In this document: positions 12,222 to 25,028 of the stretch, piece after piece
How positions within the stretch are numbered: the first letter of the stretch is position 1
How the letters are laid out: every line of letters starts with the position of its first letter
Source of the DNA: Haematobia irritans
Taxonomy: Eukaryota; Arthropoda; Insecta; Diptera; Muscidae
Reading direction: 5' to 3'
Assembly (NCBI RefSeq): GCF_050003625.1
Contig: NC_134397.1
Coordinates: 145,389,526-145,453,525, forward strand
Length of the DNA: 64,000 bases
Made by a program: the position numbers and the translations under genes
Notes under the pieces: model-generated
Told to the model about the DNA's origin: nothing
Databases searched by the model: none
The model's input: the letters and a program-made list of their open reading frames with translations, nothing else

Positions 12222-14236
12222 GTTAAAACAAGTATATACGGATGTAAGTTCGGCCGAAGCTTATGTACCCTCCACCATGGATTGCGTAGAAACATCTACT
12301 AAAGACTGTCATCCACAATCGAATTACTTGGGTTGTGGTAACACTTGCCGATGGCAAGGTATCTTAAAACTTCCTAATACCGTCTTCTAAATTGTGAGTT
12401 AGTCCATACGTGGTATATATTAAACTAAAAACAGGCCGATTAAATACGTCTATAATTCAGTTTGACAAAATTTTCTATAGAAATAAAATTTTGACAAAAC
12501 TTTCTATAGAAATAAAATTTTGACAAAACTTTCTATAGAAATAAAATTTTGACAAAATTTTCAATAGAAATAAAATTTTGGTAGATAAATTTGGCTCGAG
12601 TGGCAACCATGATTATGAACCGATATGGACCAATTTTTGTGTGATTGGGGATCGGCTATAACTAAATACCGATATGGACCAATTTTGGCATGGTTGTTAG
12701 CAGCCATAACACCACGTAACAAATCTGGGGAACGGTTTGATTATGGGCCGATATGAACCAATTTTTGCATGGTTGTTAGAGACCATATACTAACACCACG
12801 TACCAAATTCCAACCGAATCGGATGAATTTTGCTCCTCCAAGAGGTTCCGGAGGTCAAATCTGTGGATCGATTTATATGGTGGCTATAAACGAATCGGAT
12901 GAATTTTGCTCCTCCAAGATGTTCCGGAGGTCAAATCTGGGGATCGATTTATATGGGGGCTATATATAATTATGGATCGATATGGACCAATTTGGTTGTT
13001 AGAGACCATATACTAACACCACGTACCAAACTCCAACCGAATCGGATGAATTTGGCTCCTCCCAAGAGGTTCCGGAGGTCAAATCTGGGGATCGATTTAT
13101 ATGGTGGCTATAACCGAATCGGATGAATTTTGCTCCTCCAAGATGTTCCGGAGGTCAAATTGGGGATAGATTTATATGGGGGCCATATATAATTATGGAT
13201 CGATATGGACCAATTTGGTTGTTAGATACCATATACTAACCCCACGTTCCAAATTTCAACCGGATCGGATGAATTTTGCTCCTCCAAGAGACTACGGAGG
13301 TCAAATCTGGGGATCGATTTATATGGGGGCTATATATAATTATGGACCGATATGGACCAATTTTTTCATGGTTGTTAGAGACCATATACTTACACGACGT
13401 ACCAAATTTCAACCGGATCGGATGAATTTTGCTCTTCCAAGAGGCTCCGGAGTTCAAATCTGGTGATCGGTTTATATGGGGGCTATATATAATTATGGAC
13501 CGATATGGACCAATTGTTGCATGGTTGTTAAGGACCATAGGTATAATAACACCACGTACCAAATTTCAAAGAGGCCCCGCAAGCCAATTCTGAGGGTCGG
13601 TTTATATGGGGGCTATACGTAAAACTGGTCCAATTGCAATACCATCCGACCTACAACAATAATAACTACTTACGCCAAGTTTCAAGTCGATAGCTTGTTT
13701 CGTTCGGAAGTTAGCGTGATTTCAACAGACGGACGGACGGACATGCTTAGATCGACTCAGAATTTCACCACGACTCCGAATATATAAGTTAGCGTGATTT
13801 CAACAGACGGACGGACGGACATGCTTAGATCGACTCAGAATTTCACCACGACCCAGAATATATATTATATATTCTGGGTCGTGGTGAAATTCTGAGTCGA
13901 TCTAAGCATGTCCGTCTGTTGAAATCACGCTAACTTCCGAACGAAACAAGCTATCGACTTGAAACTTGGCGTAAGTAGTTATTATTGTTGTAGGTCGGAT
14001 GGTATTGCAATTGGACCAGTTTTACGTATAGCCCCCATATAAACCGACCCTCTGAATTGGCTTGCGGGGCCTCTTTGAAATTTGCTACGTGGTGTTATTA
14101 TACCTATGGTCCTTAACAACCATGCAACAATTGGTCAATATCGGTCCATAATAATATATAGCCCCCATATAAACCGATCACCAGATTTGAACTCCCGAGC
14201 CTCTTGGAAGAGCAAAATCCATCCGATCCGGTATAA
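12222..14236 (-). mobile_element. DINE-1/HINE-like element in the right arm
   Basis: Mirror copy of 123-2132. The tail (reverse of GTATATACTTGTTTT) is at about 12222-12237, the minisatellite near 12460-12580 and the ~170 bp units at 12700-13620. The head is near 13860, followed by an opposing head at 13871-14236. Small differences from the left copy include the number of GTCC units and a short internal head duplication. Confidence 0.75.
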
Positions 14237-14356
14237 AAACGTCCTCTTATCTTGGGAAAGAAAAAAGTTCAAAGGTTAAAAGCATAATTCCGGAGATATT
14301 ACCCAGCTAGCCGACCGCATAAATGCGAAATGAAGAAAGGGAAATCGAGTCAATGG

Positions 14357-14863
14357 TATTTGTGTAACGCCTTCTTCCACCTTGTGCTACGGGCCAATGT
14401 CTACAGATTATTAATTCGGTTTCCAATGTTCTTGGTATTATTACTTCACTATTTCACCCAATTTTATACTCACCACCATAGGATGGTGATGGAGGTGCAA
14501 AATACTTGTGATCAAACTTTCGAATTACTTCACTATTTCACTCACGTTTATACTCATCACCATTGGAAGGTGGTGGAACATTTGCCCAACGGACATGGTT
14601 ATATCGTCTTAGAATTTCTCCATGATCAAAAATATATATACTTACTCTGGTATGTTCTTGGTTTCACATGAAAGACTTGTGGAGAATTATTCCTAGCGGG
14701 GTTGTTCTCCAAGACACTTTTAACCTCACAGATGGGAAAACTTTTCACGTGGTGGGTATAACATAAATATAAATCAACACTTTTCCATATTGGTATATTT
14801 TTCAAAAATATGAAAATTTTACCAACTCTGTTAATTTTTGCAATTAAATATTTTAACTTATTT
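14357..14863. other. Intergenic spacer with HINE-head-like hairpins
   Basis: Unique to low-copy sequence. Two segments (near 14467 and 14545) read TTTATACTCACCACCATAGG and a relative, each followed by GATGG-type complements. They resemble degraded copies of the CCTCCACCATAGGATGGGGG hairpin found at the start of HINE-like elements. No gene was seen. Confidence 0.4.
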
Positions 14864-15930
14864 TTATACCCTAAACCACATAGTGGTTTGGGTATAATAA
14901 GTTTGATCGGCCAAAAAATGTGCCTACCAGAAATATTGATTTTAGACCCCATAAAATATATACCGATCGACTCAGAATCACCTCCTGAGTCGATCTAGCG
15001 CTTGGTGTCCGTCCGTCCGTCCGTCCGTCTGTCCATGTATTTGTTGTTCACAGGATTCCGGTCGCAATTATTAACCGATTTTGATGAAATTTGGTACAGG
15101 GAGTTTTTTGAGCACAAGGACGAACGCTATTGAATTTGGAAGAAATCGGATCAAATTTAGATATAGCTCCCATATATATGTATCGCCCGATTTCGACAAA
15201 TGGGGTCACGTTGCGCGTTTTTGCAAACGCATCGTCACCAAATTTGGCAAAAGGTAATCTCTTCCATCGCCCTTCAAGTCTGCAAAATTTCATCCAAATC
15301 GGTTCAGATTTAGATATAGCTCCCATATATATGTATCGCCCGATTTCCCCTTATTTATCAACCGATCTGACCCAAATCTGGCTAAATGTAGTCTTCTATA
15401 GCACTTACTATATGTGCAAAAATCGGATCAAATTTAGATATAGCTCCCATATATATGTATCGCCCGATTTCGACAAATGGGGTTACGTTGCGCGTTTTTG
15501 CAAACGCATCGTCACCAAATTTGGCAGAAGGTAATCATTTCCATCGCCCTTCAAGTCTGCAAAATTTCAACCAAATCGGTTCAGATTTAGATATAGCTCC
15601 CATATATATGTACCGCGCGATTTTTCTAAATTTGGCCATAAAACCCTTATTTATCAACCGATCTGACCCAAATTTGGCTAAATGTAGTCTTCTATAGCAC
15701 TTACTATATGTGCAAAAAATCATCGAAATCGGTTCAGATTTAGATATAGCTCCCATGTATATGTATAGCCCGATTTTCCCAAATTTGGCCATAGAACCCT
15801 TATTTATTAACCAATGTTACTCAAATTTCAAATTTTAATGTACTAGCCGATCGTATTTATACGTACTTGTAGCTTTTACATATGAATATTGCTCGATTTT
15901 TACAAATTTTGATTTATTACCCACACTAAT
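14864..15930 (+). mobile_element. HINE-like element, second family
   Basis: It starts with a hairpin (ATACCCTAAACCACATAGTGG then TTTGGGTAT), followed by GACCCCATAAAATATATA, GAGTCGATCTAGCG and GTCCGTCCGTCCG. Several ~240 bp units follow, containing TTTAGATATAGCTCCCATAT and ATGTATCGCCCGATTT. The order is the same as in the first family, but the internal repeat differs. The right boundary is not sharp. Minus- and plus-strand ORFs here are periodic repeat translations. Confidence 0.65.
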
Positions 15931-16189
15931 TTAACGATTTTCTCTTTTTTAATAATGGGCTCAATATTAGTGGCATACTAACTCCGTAGGTGCAATATCA
16001 ACACAGCCAGTATTGCTAGAAGTAGGGGAAATTCCCTATATGTAGAGTTTTTCTAATATTTAGCGTCTTGTAGGGACGTAGGGCCACAATGTAGGACATT
16101 TTCACTCAACATAATTTGTAATAATTTTTACATTTTGGTGGCTCTAGAGGAGGAAATTAGAAGCCGGCGAGGCTTGATCTTTAATAATG

Positions 16190-16400
16190 TGTGGTAAACT
16201 TTATTCCTGTAGAAAATTTTGTCAACATTTTATTTCTATAGAACATTTTGTCAAAATTGTATTTCTATAGAAATTTTTTTCAAAATATTATTTCAATAAA
16301 TAATTTTCTCAAAATTTTATTTCTGTGGAATTTTTTCTCAAAATTTTATTTCTATAGAAAAATTTCTCACAAAAATTTGTTTATAGAAACTTTTTCCAAA
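16190..16400. repeat. Minisatellite of TTTATTTCTATAGAAA units
   Basis: About seven imperfect ~28 bp units built on AAATTTTGTCAAAATTTTAT and TTCTATAGAAA. The same motif is found inside HINE-like elements at 1780-1900 and 54270-54350 and, greatly expanded, at 59400-60895. Confidence 0.7.
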
Positions 16401-16439
16401 ATTTCATTTTTATAGAGATTTAACAAAAAAGATTACTAA

Positions 16440-16970
16440 TTTGTGGCAAGCGTGCCCCTGAGTCGATCTAGTCATGACCATCCGTCCGTCTTTCTGTGAA
16501 CATATTTTTGTAATCACAGTCAAGGTCGCAATTTAGTCCAATCGTATCAAATTTGGCACAAGTATGTATTTTGAGTCAAAATTGAACCCCAGAAGAAATA
16601 GGTTCAGATTTGGAAATAGCACACATATATATATTTCGCGCGATATGTACTTATATAGGCCCAAAAGCAACAGTTTTATCATGATTCGGTTTTAATTTTG
16701 TACTAGGTGTACAATAAATAGTATCGTTAAGTGTGCAAAAATTCAAATCGGTTCAGACTTACGAGCTTTATGTAAGTCTGAACCGATATATATTTTTTGT
16801 CTGATTTACTCTCTTATAACAACAGAGGTCAAAATTTTGCTTCGATTTACGTGAAATGTTGCGGATATCACATTCTAACTATGTATGCTAAATTTGGTCA
16901 AAATCGGTTTTGATTTAGATATAGCCCTCATATATATCTTAAATTTTGTTCTTTACATCTATTGGATATA
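16440..16970 (+). mobile_element. HINE-like fragment, second family
   Basis: It contains CCTGAGTCGATCTAGTCATG and CCGTCCGTC, then degraded units with GGTTCAGATTTGGAAATAGC and CATATATATATTTCGC. No clear head hairpin or tail remains, so it is an older fragment. Confidence 0.55.
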
Positions 16971-17767
16971 CATCACCTGCAAAAATTGGGTTTTAGAATT
17001 TACTCTTCGAAGTAAGCCATGCTGCCCATGCTGTTTCTGCCACTACAACTGAACTCAAGGGGAACTTTTCTCCACTTCAGTGGCTCTCTCGTAATTACTT
17101 GTATAAAACCATTATTTGTTTTAAATCATAATATAAATTATAATTTTATTTATTCTTTTTGATGATACGGTATAACTTGCTGTTACATCATTCCTCTGAG
17201 AGGCGGGTTTATGTGAATACATAATCATAATAGGTTAGGAGGAAAGGTAAATACATGCTACCAATTACAACTTAATTAATAAATTAGAGCTAAATAAATG
17301 ATGAGATAAATATTTAATACACCGAGACGCAACGAGAAAGTATTCAACATATTCCATCAAATACTAGGACTAATGTGGTCGTTCCAATTGTTCAAACTGT
17401 TTTATGAAAATCACTGTTACTTTGTTTTACGATTGGCTGTGTTCAGTATTCCTCGCCGTTACTATAAAATAATTGGTTATATTTTCTTCTATACTATTGT
17501 TTACATTGTTATAATGTATTATAAGATAAGTAGTGTATGTGATTCCGTATAGTTTCTAACAGGATTAACAAACATATAATTCTGCATCAATCCATGGCTT
17601 AGGATTATCTGAAAAGAGAAAAACATATAAACGAATAAACGAATAAGTACGCGATATTTTTGCCTCTTATTGAATTTGTCTAAAATATATAAAAGGCTGC
17701 TGTCCTTCTTTTAAAAATAATAATTCCGCAGCAAAAAAAAAATAATTAGCCTAATTGGACTTCAAAT
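16971..17767. other. Intergenic sequence without recognised features
   Basis: AT-rich, non-repetitive within the window. No ORF of interest, RNA gene or terminal repeat was seen. Confidence 0.5.
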
Positions 17768-18263
17768 TAGAGGTGTGCACGTGGGTAATAGTTTACTCAC
17801 GCACAATCACGACTGAAAAATCATACTCACGCACACTCACGAAAAGAAAATTTGTACTCGCGCACGAAGACGCCGTGACTCATGAAAAATACCGTGACTC
17901 CCGAAAAATATCGCGACTCACGACTAATTTTATGATTAATTTACCTTACCAAAGTGTCTAAAAACATGAGCATTATTAAAATCGAGAGTGTTATTAACCT
18001 CTTAACATCCCAGGTGTCACTAAAATTGTAATAGAATTTAACTCTTAAGCGTTTTATGTTGGTGAGCAGGAATATTTTCGTGAGTGTAATTCGTTACTCA
18101 CGCACACTCACGAAGATATTATTTTCGTGACTCGCTCACGCACGACATTTTGGTTTGTTAATCACGCTCGCGCACACTCACGCTGTTGTCATGAGCGTGA
18201 CGCACGAATCACGAAAATTTTCGTGAGTCACGACAAATTCGTGTCACGTGCAGCACACCTCTA
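17768..18263. mobile_element. hAT-type MITE rich in CACTCACG motifs
   Basis: Terminal inverted repeats TAGAGGTGTGCACGTG (left) and, reverse-complemented, TAGAGGTGTGCTGCACGTG (right). The flanks CTTCAAAT (17760-17767) and CTTGAAAT (18264-18271) are 8 bp target duplications with one mismatch, the length used by hAT transposons. The interior consists of repeated CACGCACACTCACG and TCGTGACTCACG motifs in both orientations and encodes nothing. A related element is at 46892-47392. Confidence 0.8.
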
Positions 18264-18375
18264 CTTGAAATCTGTTTTGATCGATCATATTATAGTCATT
18301 ATCTATTCGATTTTTATTTAGAATTATATTTACCTAGAATGGACTCTTCCAAAACTAACATATTGTCAATTCTTT

Positions 18376-21300
18376 TCATTGAACCGTCGTCGCTGTCTCC
18401 AATAAATGCTCGGCTATTAATTTACATTCTGGTTTCAATTCCTTAAAACGCCGTATACCATCTAATGTTACACTGGTGCCGCTCACATCTAGAAAAACCA
18501 AATTAGGCGAACATTGTACCAAATGTTGTAGTGAAACATCCGTGACGCATTTATAATCGCGTACACTAAATCTTTCAAAGCGATTCTCGCTGGGACGATT
18601 ATTAAATCGTATCCAAATGACACCATGTTGAACGGGTTGACGCGTTCGTCCAAAACAACAGACACCACGATCGGTAATACTGCCCCGTTGCAAATGACGG
18701 CGGGATGAAAAGAGTGTACACGATTGATATATATTGCCTCCACCATATTCCATGTCATTATCTTCGCCGAAAAGGCGATCTGGCCCACCACCTCCAGCAG
18801 CACGGCCTAAAGGATTAATAATATCCCAAAAAAGATTGTGTCTGATCATTTCTTCAAAAGCTGGTGGGGGTGATTGTTGCTGTTGTTGCTGCTGTTGAGC
18901 TCCTTGAACTGGCATCAGAAGGTGTCTGAAGTTACTGCGATCTCTATCTCTTAGACTGATGTGTACAGCATTGGGAGATGTGCGGTTGCGTACATCTAAA
19001 TAAATAATATGATCGGGTCGAGGCAAAAATCTACTGCGAGCCGGCGACGGGCTTCCAACCATCGGTAGAACATTTAAGGAGAATCTACTCTCACTACCAG
19101 AAGGGGGAGGCGAAGACGTGGAAGCATTCACATCCAACGAAGAGGATGATGACGAGGACGTTTCTGCATCACTGGCAACCGAGGAACGTGAAGATGTTGA
19201 TGGTGATTCCTCAGTGCTCTTTAAATCATCTTTGCCTAATGTTGGACTAGCGCTACCCAAGGCTTGTTCCCTAAGTTTTTGTGCGGATGATGTTGATGGA
19301 ATTTCCAGGTCTCCATTGGACTGTGTTGATTTAAATGGAGAACTGATTACTACCTTTGAAGAACATGATGTGGACGGTAAACCGCTTTCGGACGATACAC
19401 TTCCATTTCTAGTATCGTTTGTTGAGGTCATTTCTTCACTTGGTTTTTCCTTTATTTTTGTTTCTTCCTTGACTGCTGCTGGACACTCCAGGTAAATTTC
19501 TTTTAAGGTTTCAACGGCATTAAAGCATTGCAAATCAGAATCATTGAGTGGTGTATCACGTAAATCAAGAACCTGTAAATACAAAATTAAACAATTATCC
19601 AAGATTAATTTGTCAATCGTCAAAAAAAAACTAATTAAAGAAACCAATACAAGAGTACAGTATACACTTTATAAAATAGGTGGACGCTGTCTATTTCCAA
19701 AATGCGTCTCAAAATTATCTATTATCTCCAGCGTACTTAGGTAAGACATAGGAAGTAAACATTGGATGTGCTATTGGACACAGTTTTTCCACAAACGACA
19801 GTACCAAATACTGCTCAAAGGTCATAGGTAAATTATATCAATGTCTGAAATTAAATTTGCTTTGACAGAAACTTGGAAAGTCAATATTAAAAACTGTATA
19901 AGGCATAAAATAACTTAGTTAGTTTAAGTACGATGTAAGCCCAATATATTAGAAACCACTTAGAGAAGAAATATCACCAACATTATTGACAAGTTCATGT
20001 ATAGTAAATATATAGTCCAAAATGAATTTGAAAAATGGATAAACCAACGCTGAAAAAACGTTTTGGTGTTCGCTCGGAACTAGGAAACCATAACCATTTT
20101 GTATGTAGGGGTTAATCCAGTAATTGTAAAGAGGCTGAACAAAGCAGTAGTGGGACAAGCCACATAATGTAAAAATCTCACCGAATGGTGTCATTGTAGA
20201 TCTCAGAAACGTCTAGTAAAATAGATACAAATATTCTTAATGTTATATTTCATCTACTGCTTCTAGACATATTGACCAACGGGTCTGTCACAGTAGCTAA
20301 AGTAAAATTACACGAGCTTTCCTTGTGATCGTAAGAGATTCCAGTGCGAAACGGTTACATTTTGTCAACACAAACTGGACCAGAACTTAACATCGTGTAA
20401 GGTTTATCTGATCACGGTAGCAAAGACGTCCGATGTTGATTTAGATATATATTCGGACCGCGTTGTTAACCTAATGGGGAAAGTTGCTTTGAAGTTCAAC
20501 GGTACGAATCAAAATTTACTCTGGTTCGCCAACACATTTTCCTATAGGTCCCTATGGACATCATTAAATCGAATCAGAAAATGTTGTTGTTATTGTGTTA
20601 ATATGTTGAAAAGAAATATGAAAAAATAATCATCAGAGTAATTCCACTCTTTTTCAAACTTACCTCCAATTGTTTGAAACCATGACGTCCAGCTATACTG
20701 CCATAAGGAATAAATTCTTGCATTTGAGTACATCCTTTTAAACTCAAGTATTTTAATTTTGGCAGTTTAGAAATAGGCATTACATAGTATGGATCGAACC
20801 ATCCATTCTTCTCTATGGCCAGTTCATCGAGGTTAATTAAAATTGTATCGATTCCAGTAAATATGGACTTGTTGGCATCAACACGAACATGACAATTACT
20901 AAGCACCAAACGTTTAAGAGATTTTGGAAAATCATTGAACGTTATCTATTGAAGAAAGAGATACGAAAATATGTATAAGCTATATAAAGTGTTGCAATTA
21001 ATGTAGACAAATGGATAAATTGTACTGGAATATGGCTAATCTGTTTTTCATGTGACCCATATTTTAAGCTACTTAAATATACTACTTTTCGTAGATGGTT
21101 TTCCAGAATCTAAAGTTTACCAATGGAAAATTTAAAAATTATTCCAGTCTCTAAATCTGTGTCTCTACATATTCTTCTCTCTCTCTAGATATATATGCCT
21201 GCACGAAGTATATTAACCCTCCTAATGCCCAAACCCGCATTTAGGCGGTAATATAAAAGCAAAATTTAGTCAAAACTCTACAAGAGACTTTGCAGTAAAT

Positions 21301-22958
21301 ACTGGATTTTACCGAATTGATTTTGCATGTTTCGTTTTCTTGCTTTTATGTCGTGGACTATTTTAAAAACTGGCAGAAAAAATGGACCATTAGAGGCTTA
21401 ATGATGCCATTGTCTTTGTGAAGTAATTATATAAGATCCCACAAAAAATATTTCTTATCGTGAAGAAGTTTTGGCTGTGTCAATTAAAATTATCACAAAC
21501 TGGGTTCTTTGCAAGTCAGGTTCTCTCGGTTTTTAAAAGCCGCAGAATTTTCCAAAACCGGTGTTTTTTAAACATATACCGACAGTGCAACTGGTCCTTA
21601 TAAAATCACGTAGTTTTGATTTATTCAACAAACAAATCGATAATTTGTGAAAAGATATACACAGTTTTGTTTAATTCATTTGTACATTGGACCTATTTGG
21701 AAGTGTTTTCATTGCAGTTTATTAAAATACCCAGATGTGATTGCCTATTTGACATTAAATTCGCAATTTTACATTGAAAATAGAAACAAAAAAACGAAAT
21801 CCTTTATCTGCGATCTTTAAAGCATCGGTTGCATTGAAACTGGTTTTCGTTAAAATCGACTATAAGTGTAAGAAGATAAAACGGATACTCAAGTGTCGAT
21901 TTAGCCATTTTTTCTGTCTGTCAAAATAGTATGTTTAAGTCAATCGTCGACTCAACATTTTTCACAAAGTTGTTCCAGCATGTGGAAAATGGGGCATATC
22001 AGAATGTAGATTTATTACCTTTACAATTTACTTTACAATCTAAATGCTTATATCATATTAAAAACTTTATTTTACCGTATTATTACCTTTACAATTTACT
22101 TTACAATCTAAATGCTTATGTCATATTAAAAACTTTATTTTAAACAATTTAATCAACTCTACACTAACTTTTGTTATATTCCCTATATAAAGGGCCAACA
22201 TATACTTTTCTAACAAATCTATCTTATAGAATTTCCTCACAAAATTAATGAGATTTTAAGAATTTTTTCATCGACTTACTTGGTTGAAATCCAACGTTAC
22301 ACCATATAATTCCATTGTAACCAATTTCGTGCAACGGGTTGTCAAAGATTTGCGCAGCGTTTTATTAAAATGCTGTATTTCCCCTTCGATCTGCTGTGAT
22401 GGTGATGGACCTCTTAATTTTATACTACGTGTCTTGTCATGCGAACGTTCAAGCATATCTTCCAATATACCAATCGGCAAAGGTTCCTGGCTTAAATCGA
22501 TGTCTTCCCATAGCCGTTTATCCAGGACAAATTTTTGAAATCTTTTGCTAACACTATAGAAATAAGAAAATAACAAGTGAGCAAATATAACGTACAAGTA
22601 AAAGATCTTACACTTTTCTATCAACTTACTTCATTAGCGTCATCAGTGACCAGGTATCGAGAAATTTAAATATATCATAGAGCAATTCATCGCAAAAATG
22701 TTCCAAGGAAAATTTATCTTCATCGTAATGGCTATTATCCTCCAGTGAAACATCATTATCTCCATTCGTCAGCTGCTTTGTTGCACTACGTACTTCTTTT
22801 TGTTGTTCATCGTAAGGTGTTGCCTTCTTTTGAGGCGGTGGTGAATCTGATGTCGGTGTTTCAGAAATACGACGTTTACGCTTAGTCCCGCAAATTATTT
22901 GGACATCCGCATCTTCTCGGACTTCATCTTGCTCCCCGGTACTTCGGCACGACTCCAT
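18376..22958 (-). CDS. F-box and leucine-rich-repeat protein
   Basis: Four exons join in frame to 693 residues: 22958-22630, 22553-22280, 20945-20664 and 19572-18376, all with GT-AG introns. The start is the ATG at 22958 (good context, G at -3 and +4); the open frame upstream begins at a non-ATG codon. Residues 26-30 (KRKRR) may be a nuclear signal. Residues about 83-130 form an F-box (FSLEHFCDELLYDIF, LMTLMNVSKRFQKF, RLWEDIDLS), which in this family binds Skp1 in SCF ubiquitin ligases. Residues about 150-305 and the last ~50 contain leucine-rich-repeat-like strands (LKRLVLSNC, LKYLSLKGC, LVFLDVSGT). The middle of the last exon is low-complexity, with Ser-rich stretches and a run of eight Gln. 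Substrate and orthologue name are unknown to me. Introns 2 and 3 exceed 1 kb and hold repeats. Confidence 0.88.
21217..21397. mobile_element. piggyBac-type MITE in intron 2 of the F-box gene
   Basis: TTAA at 21213-21216 and 21398-21401 flanks a 181 bp segment beginning CCCTCCTAATGCCC and ending ACCATTAGAGGC. A partial hairpin (CCCGCATTTAGGCGG) lies near the left end. It is a diverged, opposite-orientation relative of 25395-25633. TTAA target duplications and CCC termini are the piggyBac signature. Confidence 0.7.
22013..22142. repeat. Two-unit 68 bp tandem duplication
   Basis: Units 22013-22080 and 22081-22142 both begin TATTACCTTTACAATTTACT and are almost identical. They lie in intron 2 of the F-box gene. 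Confidence 0.85.
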
Positions 22959-23214
22959 TACAACATAAAAAATCACAAAATTCCTGTGGCTTTCGAATTA
23001 TTCAATTTTTTTCTCAAGGCAATCAATTGTATGTATTTCTCGTTATCTACCGTTCCTCTTATAAGAGACAAGAGTACAGTGTTGCCATAATACAAATGTG
23101 ATTGCCTACAATATGTCAAAAATCCCGGTAATGTGCCGTTCAGACTATAATTTTTTGCGGGCGGCCGGAGCTAAGTAAAATATCAATAAAAGTGTTATCG
23201 ATCCATTTAACACA
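22959..23214. other. Upstream region of the F-box gene
   Basis: 5' flank of the minus-strand F-box gene. It should contain the promoter, but no TATA box or other element could be assigned with confidence. Confidence 0.35.
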
Positions 23215-23253
23215 TACGCAATAAGCACAAGGATGGGCATTTTTTATAGGTTA

Positions 23254-23731
23254 TACGGTGTTCTCACCAAGCAAGTTTTGAGGTTTGTTTTCCCTTTATA
23301 AGCACTTCAAAATGTTTTCCCTTTATAAACACTTCAAAACGGGTCGTTTTCACCATATTAAAAAACAAGTTCAAAACACAATTTTTCCTCCAAAACACGT
23401 CAATTTTAGAATGTGAACCCACCTAATTTGGAATATACCCCGAATAACATACCCTATTCAAAATATATGTCAAAATATTGAAATAAGTTTCATAGAAAAA
23501 AAGAATAAAAAAGGCTTTTAAGAACATGGACATGTGAAAATAACATAAAAAATGTTTTCCCTTTGCGCTCGCGGTAATTATTTGGACATAGGTTGCATAT
23601 ATGTGAATTTCGAGTAAATGTGAATTTCTAGTTTCCATGGTAACTGTCAAACTAAAACATTTCAACCCGATGTGAACGGTGAAATGTTTTGGAAAAACGA
23701 ATGAGGAAAACGAGTCGGTGGGAACATAGCA
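23254..23731. mobile_element. 478 bp MITE, probably TA-duplicating (Tc1/mariner-like)
   Basis: The imperfect inverted ends TACGGTGTTCTCACC and GGTGGGAACATAGCA are flanked by TA (23252-23253 and 23732-23733). Sister repeats without the insertion read TAGGTAACGCC at this point. The interior has repeated TGTTTTCCCTTTATAA and related motifs, with no transposase. Confidence 0.65.
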
Positions 23732-24097
23732 TAACGCCATATCAATTTGATAGGTAATCCCATCTTAAACTTTAATGCAAACGACTTTGCAAATTGTTTG
23801 CCTTCAATAAAATTTTCTAATAGGTTTGAAGCATTAAAATTAAATGCAATAGGTTGAGAAATTGTTGCTAAAGGTAAGTACTATGTTCAGTTTTCAAGCT
23901 GAAAACCAGCTTAATTTCACGGTTACTTTTTGAATCAATTAATTTAGAAACCCAACAAACACAAGGATGAGCATTTTTCATAGGTAACGCCATATCAATT
24001 TGATAGAGAATCCCATCTTCAACAAATCAAATGGCCTTGCAAATTGCTTGCTTTGAACAAATTTTCCAATAGATTTGAAGCATTAAAATGAGATTTA

Positions 24098-24236
24098 CAG
24101 CCAATTTCTCATATCCGAAACGAACGCTTTCGTTCTGCTGAAATGCCAAAAATAGCTGATTTGCCTTTATAAATTCAGCTGCTTTGGGCATTCTAGTCGA
24201 ACGAAAGCATTCGTTTCGGATATGAGAAATTGGCTG
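24098..24236. mobile_element. 139 bp MITE, PIF/Harbinger-type
   Basis: Inverted ends of about 37 bp begin CAGCCAATTTCTCATATCCG. The flanks are TTA at 24095-24097 and 24237-24239. The uninterrupted sister repeat at about 24630 reads AAATTTAGTTTG, confirming a 3 bp TTA duplication, which fits the TWA target preference of PIF/Harbinger. Confidence 0.8.
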
Positions 24237-24660
24237 TTAGTTTGAAAAGTTGTTGCTAATATGTTGAGAAATTGTTGCTAACGTGTTGAACTCTACTGTT
24301 GGGGGTAATGTCTCTTTTTTATTGAGAACGCGATTTTCTCAACAATTTCTCAAATTGAATTCTAATCTAATTCTTTGAAAAAATGTTTGAAGGCGTATTG
24401 AATATAAGCATTTCTCCAATACTTGTGTTTATTGAGAATGTTTCGCAATCAATGCTTTGAATTTTTTCCATCCATAATTTGACAAAACCCAACAAACACA
24501 AGGATGAACATTTTTCGTAGGTAACGCCATATCAATTTGATAGTAAATACCATCTTCAACATTAGTTCAAATGGTCTTGCATATTGCTTGCCTTCAACAA
24601 ATTTTCCAATGGGTTTGAAGCATTAAAATTAAATTTAGTTTGAAAAGTTGTTGCTACTAT

Positions 24661-25028
24661 AGGCCGGTATGCACCTCTAGCGAAATTTTCGGTAGCAAAA
24701 ATTTATTTAAGTCTACAACAAAAAAAAAAACAGGGCTGTGTACACAAATTTTTAACCAGCTAATCGCTTTTAAAAATAGTTAATATATGTTCCAAATATT
24801 CCTCGAATAAATTGTTTATTATTTACAGACCTTTTAAAACTTTTACGCCCACAATGATTGTAATAAATTAAATGTTTGCTGCCAAAATATGCTTTTGACA
24901 ACCCTATTATTTTCATTAGAGGTGCGTACCAGCTTACGAAATTGAACGCTACCGAAAATTTCGTTGGCATAAATAGCAATGCATTTCTTATGGGAATGAA
25001 ATTTTTCGCTAGAGGTGCATACCGGCCT
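24661..25028. mobile_element. 368 bp MITE with GGCCGGTATGCACC ends
   Basis: Inverted ends AGGCCGGTATGCACCTCTAG and CTAGAGGTGCATACCGGCCT. Flanks are TAT at 24658-24660 and 25029-25031, while the sister repeat at about 24256 reads CTAATATGTTGAG uninterrupted. An internal reverse copy of the terminal motif (AGAGGTGCGTACC) lies near 24920. Superfamily not certain. Confidence 0.75.

Larger units (their letters stand above)
9719..14356 (-). repeat. Right arm of the ~14.4 kb inverted repeat
   Basis: Reverse complement of 1-4635. From the inside out it holds the unassigned AT-rich block (9719-10590), the short-motif tract (about 10760-11690), the open NAP1 exon on the plus strand (11759-12099) and the HINE-like array (12222-14236). 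The homology ends at CAATGG (14351-14356), where the sequence continues with TATTTGTGTAACG. Confidence 0.93.

Noticed and set aside
19118..19495. 125-codon plus-strand ORF
   Set aside because: Antisense to the Ser-rich part of the F-box gene's last exon; composition is the complement of Ser/Thr codons.
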